DNA from: Paenibacillus albicereus
GTDB lineage: Bacteria > Bacillota > Bacilli > Paenibacillales > Paenibacillaceae
Direction of reading: 5' to 3'
Length of the DNA: 64,000 bases
NCBI RefSeq assembly: GCF_012676905.1
Contig: NZ_CP051428.1
Location: forward strand, 1,698,001 to 1,762,000
Every line of letters starts with the position of its first letter. Within the stretch, counting starts at the first letter, position 1. The position numbers and the translations under genes were made by a program. Shown one piece after another: positions 10,058 through 19,177 of the stretch. The notes beneath the pieces were generated by a model that saw nothing but the letters and a program-made list of their open reading frames with translations, searched no databases and was not told the origin of the DNA.

Positions 10058-11212
10058 ATGCGGTTCGAATCGAAGGCTGCGGATGCGGCGAAGACAGGCA
10101 GCGCCAATAGCGAGCTTGCGGGAGGCGCAGAAAATGGGACGGACGTCTGGACGATCGGCGGCAAGTCGCTGCGGTCGCGGTTTTTCCTCGGGACGGGACG
10201 GTTCCCGAGCCCGGCGGTCATGCTGCAGGCGCTGCGGGCGAGCGGGGCGGAGGTGGTGACGTTCGCCGTGCGGCGGGTGAACCTCGACGAGGTGGCCGAC
10301 GACTCGATCCTGCAGCATCTGGAGGAGGGCGCGCTGACGTACCTGCCCAACACTTCCGGAGCGAGCAATGCGGACGAGGCGGTCCGCATCGCGCGGCTGG
10401 CCCGGGCGGCCGGACTCGGCGACTGGATCAAGGTGGAGATCAGCGCGGACGCGCGCACGCTGCTGCCGGATCCGATCGAGACGCTGCGCGCGACCGAGCG
10501 GCTCGCGGCGGAGGGCTTCACGGTGCTGCCGTACACGTCGGACGACCCGATCCTGTGCCGCCGGCTGGCCGAAGCCGGCGCGGCCGCGGTCATGCCCGGC
10601 GGAGCGCCGATCGGCACGGGCCTCGGCATCCTGAATCCGTATCTGCTCGGTCTCATCGCGGAGCAGTCGCCGGTGCCGGTCATCGTCGACGCCGGCCTCG
10701 GCTCCGCCAAAGACGCTGTGCTCGCGATGGAGCTCGGCGCCTCGGGCGTGCTCGCCAACACGCCGGTCGCCAAAGCCGGCGATCCGGTCGCGATGGCAGA
10801 AGCGATGGCGCTCGCGATCCGCGCGGGTCGCCTCGCCCGGCTGGCCGGCCGGATTCCGGAGCTGCCGTTCGCTTCGGCGAGCAGCGCCGAGGCGGGCAAG
10901 CTGTTCCGTCTCCGGGACGGGACGGGGGCTAGCCGGGAGGAATCTGCCGCGAGGACGGCCGGTGCAGGTCAGGCCGGATCGACGGTCGGCCGGGCCGTCA
11001 ACTCGACCGTCAGCTCGGCTTCAGCGGAACCGGCTGCGCTCCCGACAGAGGCGGCGGTCTTGTCGAGCCGAACCGAGTCCGCTGTCCGTTCCGCCTCAGC
11101 GGTTTTGGCTGTTCGCTCGTCAAAGCCATCTGCTGCTTCGGTCCCGTCGGAAGCGGCATCCGGGGCTAGCCTGGCCAGGGCCGTGTCCACAGCGAAGGAG
11201 GCCGGCCGATGA
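10058..11212 (+). CDS. thiG: Thiazole synthase ThiG with disordered C-terminal tail
   Basis: The TIM-barrel enzyme that condenses deoxyxylulose phosphate, dehydroglycine and ThiS-thiocarboxylate sulfur into the thiazole. The core spans residues about 30-285: SRFFLGTGRFPS, EVVTFAVRRVNL, LPNTSGASNADEAVRIARLAR, and GDWIKVEI with the Schiff-base lysine at K125; then VMPGGAPIGTGLGI and VIVDAGLGSAKDAVLAMELGASGVLANT. About 95 extra residues, mostly Ala/Ser/Glu/Arg, follow the usual end of the enzyme and look disordered. The ATG follows AGGAGGGGG and overlaps nothing, while the stop overlaps the ATG of thiO (ATGA). Confidence 0.97.
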   Translation: MRFESKAADAAKTGSANSELAGGAENGTDVWTIGGKSLRSRFFLGTGRFPSPAVMLQALRASGAEVVTFAVRRVNLDEVADDSILQHLEEGALTYLPNTSGASNADEAVRIARLARAAGLGDWIKVEISADARTLLPDPIETLRATERLAAEGFTVLPYTSDDPILCRRLAEAGAAAVMPGGAPIGTGLGILNPYLLGLIAEQSPVPVIVDAGLGSAKDAVLAMELGASGVLANTPVAKAGDPVAMAEAMALAIRAGRLARLAGRIPELPFASASSAEAGKLFRLRDGTGASREESAARTAGAGQAGSTVGRAVNSTVSSASAEPAALPTEAAVLSSRTESAVRSASAVLAVRSSKPSAASVPSEAASGASLARAVSTAKEAGR

Positions 11213-12483
11213 AGGAGCGCGTGCTCATCCTCGGCGGCGGCATCATCGGGCTCGCCTGCGCGCTCGAGGCGGCGCGGGACGGCTCGCGAGAGGTAACGGT
11301 CGTGGAGCGCGGCGGCTTCGGCGGCCAGGCGACGGGAGCGGCTGCCGGCATGCTGGCTCCTTTTTCCGAGAATGTCGAGCAACCGGATGCGTTCTTCGAG
11401 CTGTGCCTGGACAGCCTGCGCCGCTACCCGGAGTGGGTGGAGCGCATCGAGGAGCAGAGCGGGATGGAAGCGGGCTTGCGCCGCACGGGCAGCATCGGGG
11501 TGGCGCTGCACGAGGCGGACCTGCTGCCGCTGCAGTCGCGGCTGCGCTGGCAGCGCGCCGCCGGCAGCGGGGCGGAGCTGCTGTCGGCGGCGCAGACGGC
11601 GCGGCTCGAGCCGATGCTCGCGGCCTGCGCCGGAGGCCTCTACACGCCGGACGAGGCGCATGTGGACGCGCCCCGGCTCGCCGCCGCGCTGGAGCAGGCT
11701 TGCCGAAGCATCGGCGTCCGGCTCATGGCCGGCCAAGGCGGGCTGGCCTCGCTGGAGCTGCGCCCCGAGGATGCCCCGGAGCGGCCGGTCGCTTTGACGA
11801 CGGAGGCAGGCAGCCGCCTGGAGGCGGACCGGCTCGTGCTCTGCGCCGGCGCATGGAGCGGGGAATTCGAGCGGCTGTTCGGCCTGCCTGAGACGATCCA
11901 TCCGATCCGGGGGCAGATCTGCGCGTACGGCGTGCCGGACGGAGAGGTCCGCCACATGGTGTTCACGAGCCAAGCCTACTGGGTCGGCAAGTCGGGCGGC
12001 AGGCTCGTCTGCGGGGCATCGGAGGACGTGGCCGGATTCTGCACGGACGTGACGGACAAAGGCATCGGACGGCTGGAGCGCTGGAGCGCCCGGGCGTTTC
12101 CGATGCTGGCCGGCCTGCGTCCGAGCACGCGCTGGGCCGGCCTGCGTCCGGCGACCCGCGACGGCCGTCCGCTCATCGGCCGGCTGAGCGGCTACCCCCA
12201 GGTGCTGTTCGCGGCGGGCCATTACCGCAACGGCATCCTGCTCGCGCCGGCGACGGCCGCAGCCGTGCTTGGCCTGCTGGACGGAGACGAGCTGGCGGCG
12301 AGTCCGGCGTTCCACCCGGAGCGCTTCCGGCACGCAAGCGGGGCGTTCCCGTCCCGATCCGCTGCTTCGAGTCCGCCTGGGGACCCGCATGCGCCTGCGG
12401 CGCGGACGAGCGAGCCGGCGGGACGTACGGCCGCCGCTCCGCACGAAGGAGTCCTTTCCGGGGATAGGAGGGGACCGGCATGA
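11209..12483 (+). CDS. thiO: Glycine oxidase ThiO
   Basis: A 424-residue flavoprotein of the DAO family that oxidises glycine to the imine needed by ThiG, the aerobic alternative to ThiH. The N-terminal FAD motif is ILGGGIIGLACALEAARDG; then GFGGQATGAAAGMLAPFSE, the substrate-side segment HPIRGQICAYG and the C-terminal WAGLRPATRDGRPLIG and FAAGHYRNGILLAPATAAAV. The last 45 or so residues are Ala/Ser/Pro-rich and not part of the family fold. It overlaps thiG and thiD through ATGA junctions, so translation is probably coupled. Confidence 0.95.
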   Translation: MKERVLILGGGIIGLACALEAARDGSREVTVVERGGFGGQATGAAAGMLAPFSENVEQPDAFFELCLDSLRRYPEWVERIEEQSGMEAGLRRTGSIGVALHEADLLPLQSRLRWQRAAGSGAELLSAAQTARLEPMLAACAGGLYTPDEAHVDAPRLAAALEQACRSIGVRLMAGQGGLASLELRPEDAPERPVALTTEAGSRLEADRLVLCAGAWSGEFERLFGLPETIHPIRGQICAYGVPDGEVRHMVFTSQAYWVGKSGGRLVCGASEDVAGFCTDVTDKGIGRLERWSARAFPMLAGLRPSTRWAGLRPATRDGRPLIGRLSGYPQVLFAAGHYRNGILLAPATAAAVLGLLDGDELAASPAFHPERFRHASGAFPSRSAASSPPGDPHAPAARTSEPAGRTAAAPHEGVLSGDRRGPA

Positions 12484-13352
12484 AGCGATTCCCGAAAGCG
12501 CTGACGATCGCCGGCTCCGACTCCGGCGGCGGCGCGGGCATCCAAGCGGATTTGAAGACGTTCCAGGAGCTGGGGACGTTCGGCATGAGCGTGCTGACGG
12601 CGGCGACGGCGCAGAACTCGGTCGGCGTGCAGGGCGTGTACCCGCTGCCGGCGGATGCGGTGGCGCGGCAGCTCGACTCCGTGCTGGACGACATCGGAGC
12701 GGATGCGGTGAAGACCGGCATGCTGTTCTCCGCCGACATCATCGGCATCGTCGCCGGCAAGCTGGAGCGCTGCGGAGCGGGACCGATCGTCGTCGATCCG
12801 GTCATGATCTCGAAGCACGGCTCGCGCCTCCTGGAGGAAGCGGCGGCCGAGGCGCTGCGCGACCGGCTGATGCCGCTGGCGGAGGTCGTCACGCCGAATC
12901 TGCCCGAAGCGTGCGCGCTGCTCGGCTGGGACGAAAGCGAGCTCGCGACCGAAGCCGCGATGGAAGCGGCCGCTCGGGAGCTGCTGCGCTTCGGCAGCCG
13001 CCATGTGCTGCTGAAGGGCGGGCATCTGCCCGGCAGCGCCGAGGCGGTCGATCTGCTGCTGTCCGCCGATCGGCCGCACCGGCCGATCCGGTTCGCGGCC
13101 GCCCGCGTGCCGACGCCGCATACGCATGGCACCGGCTGCACGACGGCCTCGGCGATCGCGGCGCTGCTGGCGCTCGGCCATGAGCTGCCGGAGGCGGCGC
13201 GCCGGGCCAAGGCGTTCACGCTGGAGGCGATTCGGGCGGCGGGCCCGACCGGCGCCGGCACGGGCTCGCTCTGGCATGCCGCCTGGCGGCAGGAGCCGCT
13301 GTCCGTGGCGGAAGCGGCCGCGCCAAGAGCAGTCGCGCCGCCGCGGGCGTGA
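12480..13352 (+). CDS. thiD: Hydroxymethylpyrimidine (phosphate) kinase ThiD
   Basis: A 290-residue ribokinase-fold enzyme that phosphorylates HMP and HMP-P to the diphosphate used by ThiE. It shows TIAGSDSGGGAGIQADLKTF, GTFGMSVLTAATAQNSVGV, DAVKTGMLFS, IVVDPVMISKHGSRLL, VTPNLPEACALLG, VLLKGGHLPG and the anion-hole/catalytic HTHGTGCTTASAIAALLA. ATG 12480 overlaps the thiO stop. It is the last gene of the operon. Only a weak AGCGG/CCGCT hairpin with TTTTT (13361-13384) follows, so some read-through into the next gene is possible. Confidence 0.97.
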   Translation: MKRFPKALTIAGSDSGGGAGIQADLKTFQELGTFGMSVLTAATAQNSVGVQGVYPLPADAVARQLDSVLDDIGADAVKTGMLFSADIIGIVAGKLERCGAGPIVVDPVMISKHGSRLLEEAAAEALRDRLMPLAEVVTPNLPEACALLGWDESELATEAAMEAAARELLRFGSRHVLLKGGHLPGSAEAVDLLLSADRPHRPIRFAAARVPTPHTHGTGCTTASAIAALLALGHELPEAARRAKAFTLEAIRAAGPTGAGTGSLWHAAWRQEPLSVAEAAAPRAVAPPRA

Positions 13353-13360
13353 GCGGAGCG

Positions 13361-13385
13361 CCGGCAGTCCGAGGCCGCTTTTTGC
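13361..13385 (+). terminator. Weak candidate terminator after thiD
   Basis: A five-base-pair AGCGG/CCGCT stem with a large GC-rich loop, followed by TTTTT. It is short and may only attenuate. Confidence 0.35.
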
Positions 13386-13498
13386 GCAAGCATGGAGGCA
13401 TCCGGATCGTCCGCGGGGCGGGCGGCAGGCATCCTTCGGCAGGGCAAGCGCATAGAGTAGAACAGCAGAAGAATGGCCAACGGTGCCGGTGAAGGAGC

Positions 13499-14362
13499 AT
13501 GGACATGAAAACGAACGGAAAACCGGGCAAGGCGAGCCGGCCTTTCGTGCCGAGCGGCGCGCCCGCAGCCAAAGGAAAGGCCGCCTCGGACAGCCGTCCG
13601 CGGCCGAAGCGAGCTTCGCGGCCGATGTATCAGGTCGATCATCCGGACTACTCTGAATTGGAAGGACTGGGAGAATCGCCGGCGGAGGAGAGCCAGGGTC
13701 CTGCCGCCGAAGGGGCCAGGCCGGGCGGCATCCGCACGGTCAAGCTGCACGGCTTCGCCGCAGCGGCGATCCCGACGGATGAACGGCTCGTAGGGGAGCA
13801 AGGGCTCGGGGCGGGCAAAGCCGAAGACGAGCCGGAGTTCCTGGCGTCGAGCGGGGACGGAGCGGCGTCGGAATGGGCGCGCTTGAAGGAAATCCGTTTC
13901 AGCCCGGCGCTGAAGATCCGCACCTCTCCGACCGTACGCCTGCTGCCGCAGGAGGCTCCTAGTCAAGAAACGCCGGACTCAGGCGCAGGAGCGCCGAGTG
14001 CCAAGGAGGAAGCCGACGGAGCTTCGGCAGCCGAGCTTCTTTCCGTCGAGCTGGACGCGGAGCGGGCGGGAACGCAGGCAAGCGGGCGGCTCGCGGAACC
14101 GGCGGCGGACGGCAGCGAGCTGCAGTTCGGCACCGTCTCCTTCGACTTCAAGGAGCGCAGCCGCCTCGACCTCATCCTGCCGCTGAAGCAGCCGTTCCGC
14201 GATACGGGCTACTCCATCGCCTGCTCGCTCGACGTGCCGTTCTGCCATGCCGTCGTGCGCGCGAAGCTGGGAGCGGAGGCGGTCGTGACGCTCATCCGCA
14301 CCCAGGAGGAAGGCAACTCGCGCGGCCGGCTGGACTGGATCGCCGCCGGCCGCAAGGGGTGA
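13499..14362 (+). CDS. Unknown protein with disordered N-terminus and lectin/tail-fibre-like C-terminal domain
   Basis: A 287-residue protein. The first 200 or so residues are low-complexity (Lys/Arg-rich start, then Ala/Glu/Gly/Ser), with two vaguely similar stretches around GGIRTVKLHGF and WARLKEIRFSPALKIRT. Residues about 212-287 look like one compact beta domain: FGTVSFDF, LPLKQPFRDTGYSIACSLD, HAVVRAKLGAEAVVTLIRT and a final LDWIAAG. That V-F-F...W-I-A-x-G pattern resembles H-type-lectin/gp53-like phage tail-fibre tips; this is a fold-level guess. The start after GGAGC is ATG 13499 (or 13505). It precedes the glycan cluster, so a spore-surface role is possible. Confidence 0.6.
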   Translation: MDMKTNGKPGKASRPFVPSGAPAAKGKAASDSRPRPKRASRPMYQVDHPDYSELEGLGESPAEESQGPAAEGARPGGIRTVKLHGFAAAAIPTDERLVGEQGLGAGKAEDEPEFLASSGDGAASEWARLKEIRFSPALKIRTSPTVRLLPQEAPSQETPDSGAGAPSAKEEADGASAAELLSVELDAERAGTQASGRLAEPAADGSELQFGTVSFDFKERSRLDLILPLKQPFRDTGYSIACSLDVPFCHAVVRAKLGAEAVVTLIRTQEEGNSRGRLDWIAAGRKG

Positions 14363-14493
14363 CCGCAGACCCGCCCAAGCCGCGCGCCGGGGAGGAACGG
14401 ATCGCGGCGCGGAAAAAGCGCCGGTGCAAAGCCGGAGCAGCCCTGCCTTGAGCGCGGGCGTTATCGCATGGTGAACTGAATGGGAAAAAAGCA

Positions 14494-14535
14494 GGGCCGC
14501 TTCCTCGTCGTCGCGACGAGGAAGCGGCTCTTTTT
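14494..14535. terminator. Strong bidirectional terminator
   Basis: GCCGCTTCCTCGTC pairs perfectly with GACGAGGAAGCGGC, with AAAAAA before and TTTTT after. It separates the lectin-like gene from the glycosyltransferase cluster. I see nothing else in the rest of the 14363-14682 gap. Confidence 0.9.
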
Positions 14536-14682
14536 GCGTTTGCTGCCGAAGGGAGCGGCCTGCTCGGCCGCGCCAGCCGGCGTCGAGGCGTCCGTCCTGG
14601 GAAGGCAGATGTCCAACCTGTACAAATGCCGTTTCCCCCGGCTCGCGACTCTCATAAGCTGGCTATCAGAGAGGTGAGGCAA

Positions 14683-15741
14683 GTGAGAGACTCGCAGTCC
14701 GGCCGTCCGGGCGGAAAGCCATCCGGGGCAAAAGCGGCGCGCCTCGGGAAATCCCGATCGAAAGGCGCAGCCACCTCCCGCCCTCGCGCCGGAAACGGAA
14801 CGAAGGCGGGGAAGGGCGGACCGACAAGCATGAAAGTCGAACGCGGCAGTGCCGCGCATCGCGCGGGAGCGGCGAAGCGCCCGACGTCCCGTTCAATGGC
14901 GGGGAGTGAGGGAGACGACCATTCCTTCCCGTCCCTGCCGTCTCGGCTGGATGACGACAGCTCTCCCGCCGTATCGGTCATCGTGCCGGTCATGAATGAG
15001 CGCCGAACGATCGGCGCGGTGCTCGCTCAGGCGAAGCGGGTCCACCCGAGCACGGAGCTGATCGTCGTCTCCAACGGTACGACGGACGGCTCCGATCGGA
15101 TCGCCGCCCGGATGGGGGCGAAAGTGCTGCGCTGCGCTCATGCGCTCGGACATGATGTCGGGCGCAGCGTCGGGGCCCGCGCTGCCCGAGGCGAGGCGCT
15201 GCTGTTCCTCGACGGAGACATCGTGCTCCCGGCGGCCAAGCTGCGTCCGTTCGTGCAGGCGGTGCTGAGCGGCGCAGCCGATGTGTCGCTGAACGACTAT
15301 TCGGGACCGACTCGCCGCAGCCGTGTCCACCCGGTCGTGCTCGCCAAGCATGCGTTGAACGCCATGGCGGGGCGCGACGATTTGCGGGGCGCGTCTCTGA
15401 CGGCCGTCCCGCATGCGATGTCCCGAGCGGCGGCGGAACGGATCGGCTTGGAGGCGCTGGCCGTGCCGCCGCTCGCGCAAATGAAGGCGCTGGATGCCGG
15501 GCTCGCGGTCCAGCGGACCGCGCATGTCGACGTCGGCAGACGCAACCGCCGCAGGCGGAAGCGCGAGCGCGCCAATCCGCTGCATCGCCTCATCACAGGC
15601 GACCATCTGGAAGCGGCGGTCTGGCTGGCCGAGGCGCAGGAGCCGCGGAACCGAGCCGGAGCGTTTCCTTCGCCCGCTGCGGCAGGCATGCAGGAGGAGC
15701 GGCCCGTCGGAGCGACGGAGGAAAGGAGCGGCTCAACATGA
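14683..15741 (+). CDS. GT2-family glycosyltransferase with basic N-terminal extension
   Basis: Start GTG 14683 is chosen because GAGAGGTGAGG sits just before it. The protein is 352 residues. The first 85 or so are Lys/Arg/Ser/Gly-rich and disordered. Residues about 95-230 are the GT-A nucleotide-binding half of a family-2 enzyme: [62 protein letters not shown], with DGD as the metal/nucleotide motif. Beyond it [19 protein letters not shown] resembles the acceptor side. The tail is again basic. It overlaps the next gene by ATGA. Likely substrate unknown; context suggests spore-surface glycan. Confidence 0.8.
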   Translation: MRDSQSGRPGGKPSGAKAARLGKSRSKGAATSRPRAGNGTKAGKGGPTSMKVERGSAAHRAGAAKRPTSRSMAGSEGDDHSFPSLPSRLDDDSSPAVSVIVPVMNERRTIGAVLAQAKRVHPSTELIVVSNGTTDGSDRIAARMGAKVLRCAHALGHDVGRSVGARAARGEALLFLDGDIVLPAAKLRPFVQAVLSGAADVSLNDYSGPTRRSRVHPVVLAKHALNAMAGRDDLRGASLTAVPHAMSRAAAERIGLEALAVPPLAQMKALDAGLAVQRTAHVDVGRRNRRRRKRERANPLHRLITGDHLEAAVWLAEAQEPRNRAGAFPSPAAAGMQEERPVGATEERSGST

Positions 15742-17576
15742 CGAAGATACGTTTTCCCGGCGGCTTCTGCAGCTTGTACGGGAGCCGCTCGCAAGGGGTC
15801 TTGGGCATCGGCGCGCCATCGCTGCCGAACGCGCCGGGCCGAGCGCCGGATTCGGCGAGCAAGAGAACCAATCGAGCCGGCGCATCCCGCAATGTAGCGG
15901 CAGCCGTTCGGAGCGGTCGGAAGAAGCGGCCGACGCCGTCGGCCGGCCGGCGCTCGACGGGGCATTCCGCCGATGGCCGGCAGGCCGTGGAAAGGAGCGC
16001 TGCCGATCGGCCCGCCGTGGACCGGACTTCTGGTGATCGGCCCGCCGTGGATCGGGCGCCCGTCGAACGGACCGCTAGTGAACGGCCCGCCGTGGATCGG
16101 GCGCCCGTCAACCGGTCCGCTGGTGATCGGCCCGCCGTGGATCGGGCGCCCGTCAACCGGTCCGCCGCTGGTCGGACCGCCGTCCATCGGCAGGCCGTGA
16201 ATCGAACCGCCGCTGGTCGGCAGGCCGTCAAACGGTCCGCCGTTGGTCGGAAGGCCGTCGATCGAAACGTCGTCAACCGTGCCGCCGACCATCGGCAGGC
16301 CGTCGATCGGAACTCTGTCAAACGGAATGCCGACCATCGGCAGGAAGCCGATCGGCCCGCCGTCAAACGGTCCGCCGTTGGTCAGCAAGCCGTCGATCGG
16401 AACGCTGTCAACCGGAGTGCCGACCATCGGCAGGAAGCCGATCGGCCCGCCGTCAAACGGTCCGCCGTTGGTCAGCAGGCTGTCGATCAGCCCGCCGTCA
16501 ATCGCAGTGCCGACCATTGGCAGGCCGTCGATCGGAACGCTGTCAACCGAACGAACGTCAACCGGAGTTCCGTCGGCAAACCCGCTGCCGGCCCGTCTCC
16601 CGCCCATCGCTCCTCCGTCGTCCGTTCTTCCCCTGAGCTCCGCCATTCGGCGCGACGCATGGATGCCGAGCCTTCGGGCTCGCTCGACCGCGGGCCCGTC
16701 GCTGCGGCTCGAATGAAGCCCGAGCCGGCGCTTTCTCAATCCGTCCCGCGGATCATCCGGGCGAAAGGCACCGCCGTCAACGGCTGGAGCTTCCCGGCGG
16801 AAGCCGCTGCGGTGCTCTGCTCCTCCAGCGACGAGGCGCTGGAAACGGCCGCGGCTGCGCTGGAGGCGATCGGCTGCCGCAAGCTCGTGCTCATGCGCTC
16901 CGGCTTATCCGATCCACCGGGAGCGGTCGCTGCGCCGACGGTGGAGAGCGCTGGAGGAGCGGCCGGCTCCGAAGCGGCATCGACGCGCATCCGGCTGCGG
17001 CATCCGCAGGGCGGCGCGGCGGCTTGGGCGGCCGGCATCTACGCCGCGCTGCGGCTGCAGCCGCGCGCCGTGCTCGTCGCGGATGCCGACGAGGCGCTGC
17101 AGCCGCCCAGCCGGGCGATGCTGCTGGCCGCCTTGCGCGCCGCTCCGGAGCGGCCGGCGGCCGCGCTCGCGGAGGACGGCGCCTGCGGCAGGCCTTTTTC
17201 GGAGTGGAGTCCGCGCACGCGGTTCAACGCCTTCCTGCACTGGTCGCTTGGCGGCGAGCGCAGGACGGCGATGTCGCTGGAGCGCACGCCGTTCGCGCTC
17301 AACGCCGAGGCGCTCCGCCGCCTGGCGGACGGCACGCTGCTCGCGCAGCCGCCGCGCGCGCTCGCCGCGCTGCTCGCCGGAGGAGGCATCGCGCTGCCGG
17401 TCTCGGTGCGACCGGGCAAGACGCCCGCCGAGCCGCTGCCTGCGCTAGCCTACGCCGACGCGATCCGGCTGGCCGGAGCCCGGCCCCGCTTCGCTTATCC
17501 CGACCATAGCCGCGATCGGGCGGCGGCGGCGGGGCGAGGAGAGGCCGGCACGAACCTGTATTCCACGAAGGAGTGA
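15738..17576 (+). CDS. Arg-pentapeptide-repeat protein with GT2-like C-terminal domain
   Basis: A 612-residue protein in three parts. Residues 1-79 are basic and low-complexity. Residues 80-284 are 41 uninterrupted pentapeptides of the form x-R-x-A-V ([20 protein letters not shown] and so on), giving a very basic, regular rod-like or disordered segment. Residues about 335-590 look like a diverged GT-A domain: [55 protein letters not shown] (a DAD motif), [20 protein letters not shown]. The frame is supported by the ATGA overlap with the preceding GT2 and by the C-terminal domain. I do not recognise this architecture. Confidence 0.75.
   Translation: MTKIRFPGGFCSLYGSRSQGVLGIGAPSLPNAPGRAPDSASKRTNRAGASRNVAAAVRSGRKKRPTPSAGRRSTGHSADGRQAVERSAADRPAVDRTSGDRPAVDRAPVERTASERPAVDRAPVNRSAGDRPAVDRAPVNRSAAGRTAVHRQAVNRTAAGRQAVKRSAVGRKAVDRNVVNRAADHRQAVDRNSVKRNADHRQEADRPAVKRSAVGQQAVDRNAVNRSADHRQEADRPAVKRSAVGQQAVDQPAVNRSADHWQAVDRNAVNRTNVNRSSVGKPAAGPSPAHRSSVVRSSPELRHSARRMDAEPSGSLDRGPVAAARMKPEPALSQSVPRIIRAKGTAVNGWSFPAEAAAVLCSSSDEALETAAAALEAIGCRKLVLMRSGLSDPPGAVAAPTVESAGGAAGSEAASTRIRLRHPQGGAAAWAAGIYAALRLQPRAVLVADADEALQPPSRAMLLAALRAAPERPAAALAEDGACGRPFSEWSPRTRFNAFLHWSLGGERRTAMSLERTPFALNAEALRRLADGTLLAQPPRALAALLAGGGIALPVSVRPGKTPAEPLPALAYADAIRLAGARPRFAYPDHSRDRAAAAGRGEAGTNLYSTKE
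15975..16589 (+). repeat. 15-bp coding repeat, 41 units (x-R-x-A-V pentapeptides)
   Basis: The DNA has a 15-bp period built on variants of GATCGG-N3-GCCGTC, with 45- and 90-bp higher-order repeats towards the middle. Because the unit is a multiple of three, every frame stays open on both strands, which produces Pro/Gly-rich shadow frames over the same stretch. Confidence 0.9.
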
Positions 17577-17583
17577 AGCTGAA

Positions 17584-18474
17584 GTGAAAGCCATTTTGCT
17601 GGCCGGGGGGACCGGTACCCGCCTCCGTCCGCTCACCGGGCTGATGAACAAGCATATGCTGCCCGTCTACAAGTATCCGATGATCCATTACGCGATCCAT
17701 ACGCTGGCGGAGGCGGGCGCGGACGAAATCCTGCTCGTCACCGGACGGCAGTCCGCGGGACTGTTCATCGACTATCTCGGCAGCGGCGAGGCGTTCGGAG
17801 CGCGGCTCACCTACCTGATCCAGGAGCAGGCCGGCGGCATCGCCCAGGCGCTCGATCTGGCGAAGCCTTTCATCGCTCCTCAGGAAAAGTTCCTCATGCT
17901 GCTCGGCGACAATCTGGTGGAGGACTCGCTGAAGCCCTACGTCGACGCCTATAGCGCCCAGGAGCCGGGCACGGCGATGGTGCTGCTCAAGGAGGTGCCG
18001 GACCCGCACCGCTACGGCGTGCCGGTGTTCGACGGACAGGGCGGCATCGCCGCGATCGAGGAGAAGCCGGCCCATCCGGCGACGAGCTACAGCGTCACGG
18101 GCATCTATCTGTACGACGGCAGCGTCTTCGACATCGTCGCCGTGACGCAGCCCTCGGGACGAGGCGAGCTGGAGATCACGGACGTCAACAACGCTTATGC
18201 GAGGCAGGGCAAGCTGCGATACGAGGTGCTGCCGGGCTGGTGGACCGACGCCGGCACGTTCGACTCGCTGCACGAGGCGGCGGGCTGGATGAAGGAGCGC
18301 ACGGCGACGGCCGAGTCGGATGCGACGGCCGGGGCAGATGGGGATGGCGCTTCGAAAAGCGGGACGGAAGAAGCCGGCCCGCCGGATGACGCGCAGGCGC
18401 CGACAGCGACGGGAGGACCGGCGGAGAAGACGGACGCTTCGCCCGCAGACGACGATTCTGCTCCTCGAGGCTGA
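17584..18474 (+). CDS. Sugar-1-phosphate nucleotidylyltransferase (RmlA/SpsI-like)
   Basis: A 296-residue enzyme predicted to make an NDP-hexose, most likely dTDP-glucose, from hexose 1-phosphate and NTP. The signature KAILLAGGTGTRLRPLTGLMNKHMLPVYKYPMIHYAI is complete; LLGDNLVEDS carries the metal-binding Asp, followed by GVPVFDG, IEEKPAHPATSYSVTGIYLYD, RGELEITDVNNAYARQGKL and WTDAGTFDSL. The core of about 240 residues matches the short RmlA class; the last 50 residues are an Asp/Ala/Thr-rich tail. GTG 17584 follows AAGGAG. It is the last gene before the 52-bp repeat array. Confidence 0.9.
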   Translation: MKAILLAGGTGTRLRPLTGLMNKHMLPVYKYPMIHYAIHTLAEAGADEILLVTGRQSAGLFIDYLGSGEAFGARLTYLIQEQAGGIAQALDLAKPFIAPQEKFLMLLGDNLVEDSLKPYVDAYSAQEPGTAMVLLKEVPDPHRYGVPVFDGQGGIAAIEEKPAHPATSYSVTGIYLYDGSVFDIVAVTQPSGRGELEITDVNNAYARQGKLRYEVLPGWWTDAGTFDSLHEAAGWMKERTATAESDATAGADGDGASKSGTEEAGPPDDAQAPTATGGPAEKTDASPADDDSAPRG

Positions 18475-18549
18475 CCGGAACCGGAGCGCTGGAGCGCGAA
18501 TCAGAAGCTGCAGCCTAAAAAACGGGAGCCGGGGCAGCAGAAGGGGCGC

Positions 18550-19121
18550 TAACTCGATTAAATCGAGTTAAAGCCGCCCGGGGCCGCTGCAGGCGAGGTA
18601 CTAACTCGATTAAATCGAGTTAAAGCCGCCCGGGGCTGCTGCTGGCGGAGCAATAACTCGACTAAATCGAGTTAAAGCCGCCCGGGGCTGCTGCAGGCGA
18701 GGCAATAACTCGACAAAATCGAGTTAAAGCCGCCCGGGGTTCCTGCGGGCGAGGCACTAACTCGATTAAATCGAGTTAAAGCCGCCCGGAGCCGCTGCAG
18801 ACGAGGCACTAACTCGATTAAATCGAGTTAAAGCCGCCCGGGACCGCTGCAGGCGAGGCAATAACTCGATTAAATCGAGTTAAAGCCGTTCGGGACCGCT
18901 GCAGGCTAGGCACTAACTCGATTAAATCGAGTTAAAGCCGCCTGGGGCTGCTGCAGGCGAGGCAATAACTCGATTAAATCGAGTTAAAGCCGCCCGGGGC
19001 TGCTGCAGGCGAGGCAATAACTCGATTAAATCGAGTTAAAGCGGCCCTGGGCCGCTGCGGGCGAGGCGCTAACTCGATTAAATCGAGTTAAAGCCGCCCG
19101 GGGCCGCTGTAAGCGAGGCCT
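18550..19121. repeat. 11 x 52-bp intergenic tandem array with a 21-bp palindrome per unit
   Basis: Units begin at 18551, 18603, 18655, 18707, 18759, 18811, 18863, 18915, 18967, 19019 and 19071, an exact 52-base step each time. Each holds ten-base arms TAACTCGATT/AATCGAGTTA around a central A, then AAAGCCGCCCGGGG and a CTGCAGGCGAGGCA-like filler. The palindrome is the best conserved part; only units 3 and 4 have arm changes (CGACT, CGACA). It fills the 703-base gap between two plus-strand genes; no ORF is credible within it. Confidence 0.95.
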
Positions 19122-19177
19122 TGCCCTTATCAAAAGAGCTAGCGGCTCAATTTCCGCACAAAAGGAGGAGGCCGACC

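Noticed and set aside
15297-16739. A 480-codon antisense open frame rich in Pro-Ile/Val-Asp/His-Gly pentads over the pentapeptide repeat
   Set aside because: It exists because the 15-bp repeat keeps all frames open; it has no SD, no recognisable domain outside the repeat, and lies opposite two overlapping genes with glycosyltransferase homology.
18550-19121. CRISPR array
   Set aside because: Whole 52-bp units repeat including the filler; there are no unique spacers and no cas genes.
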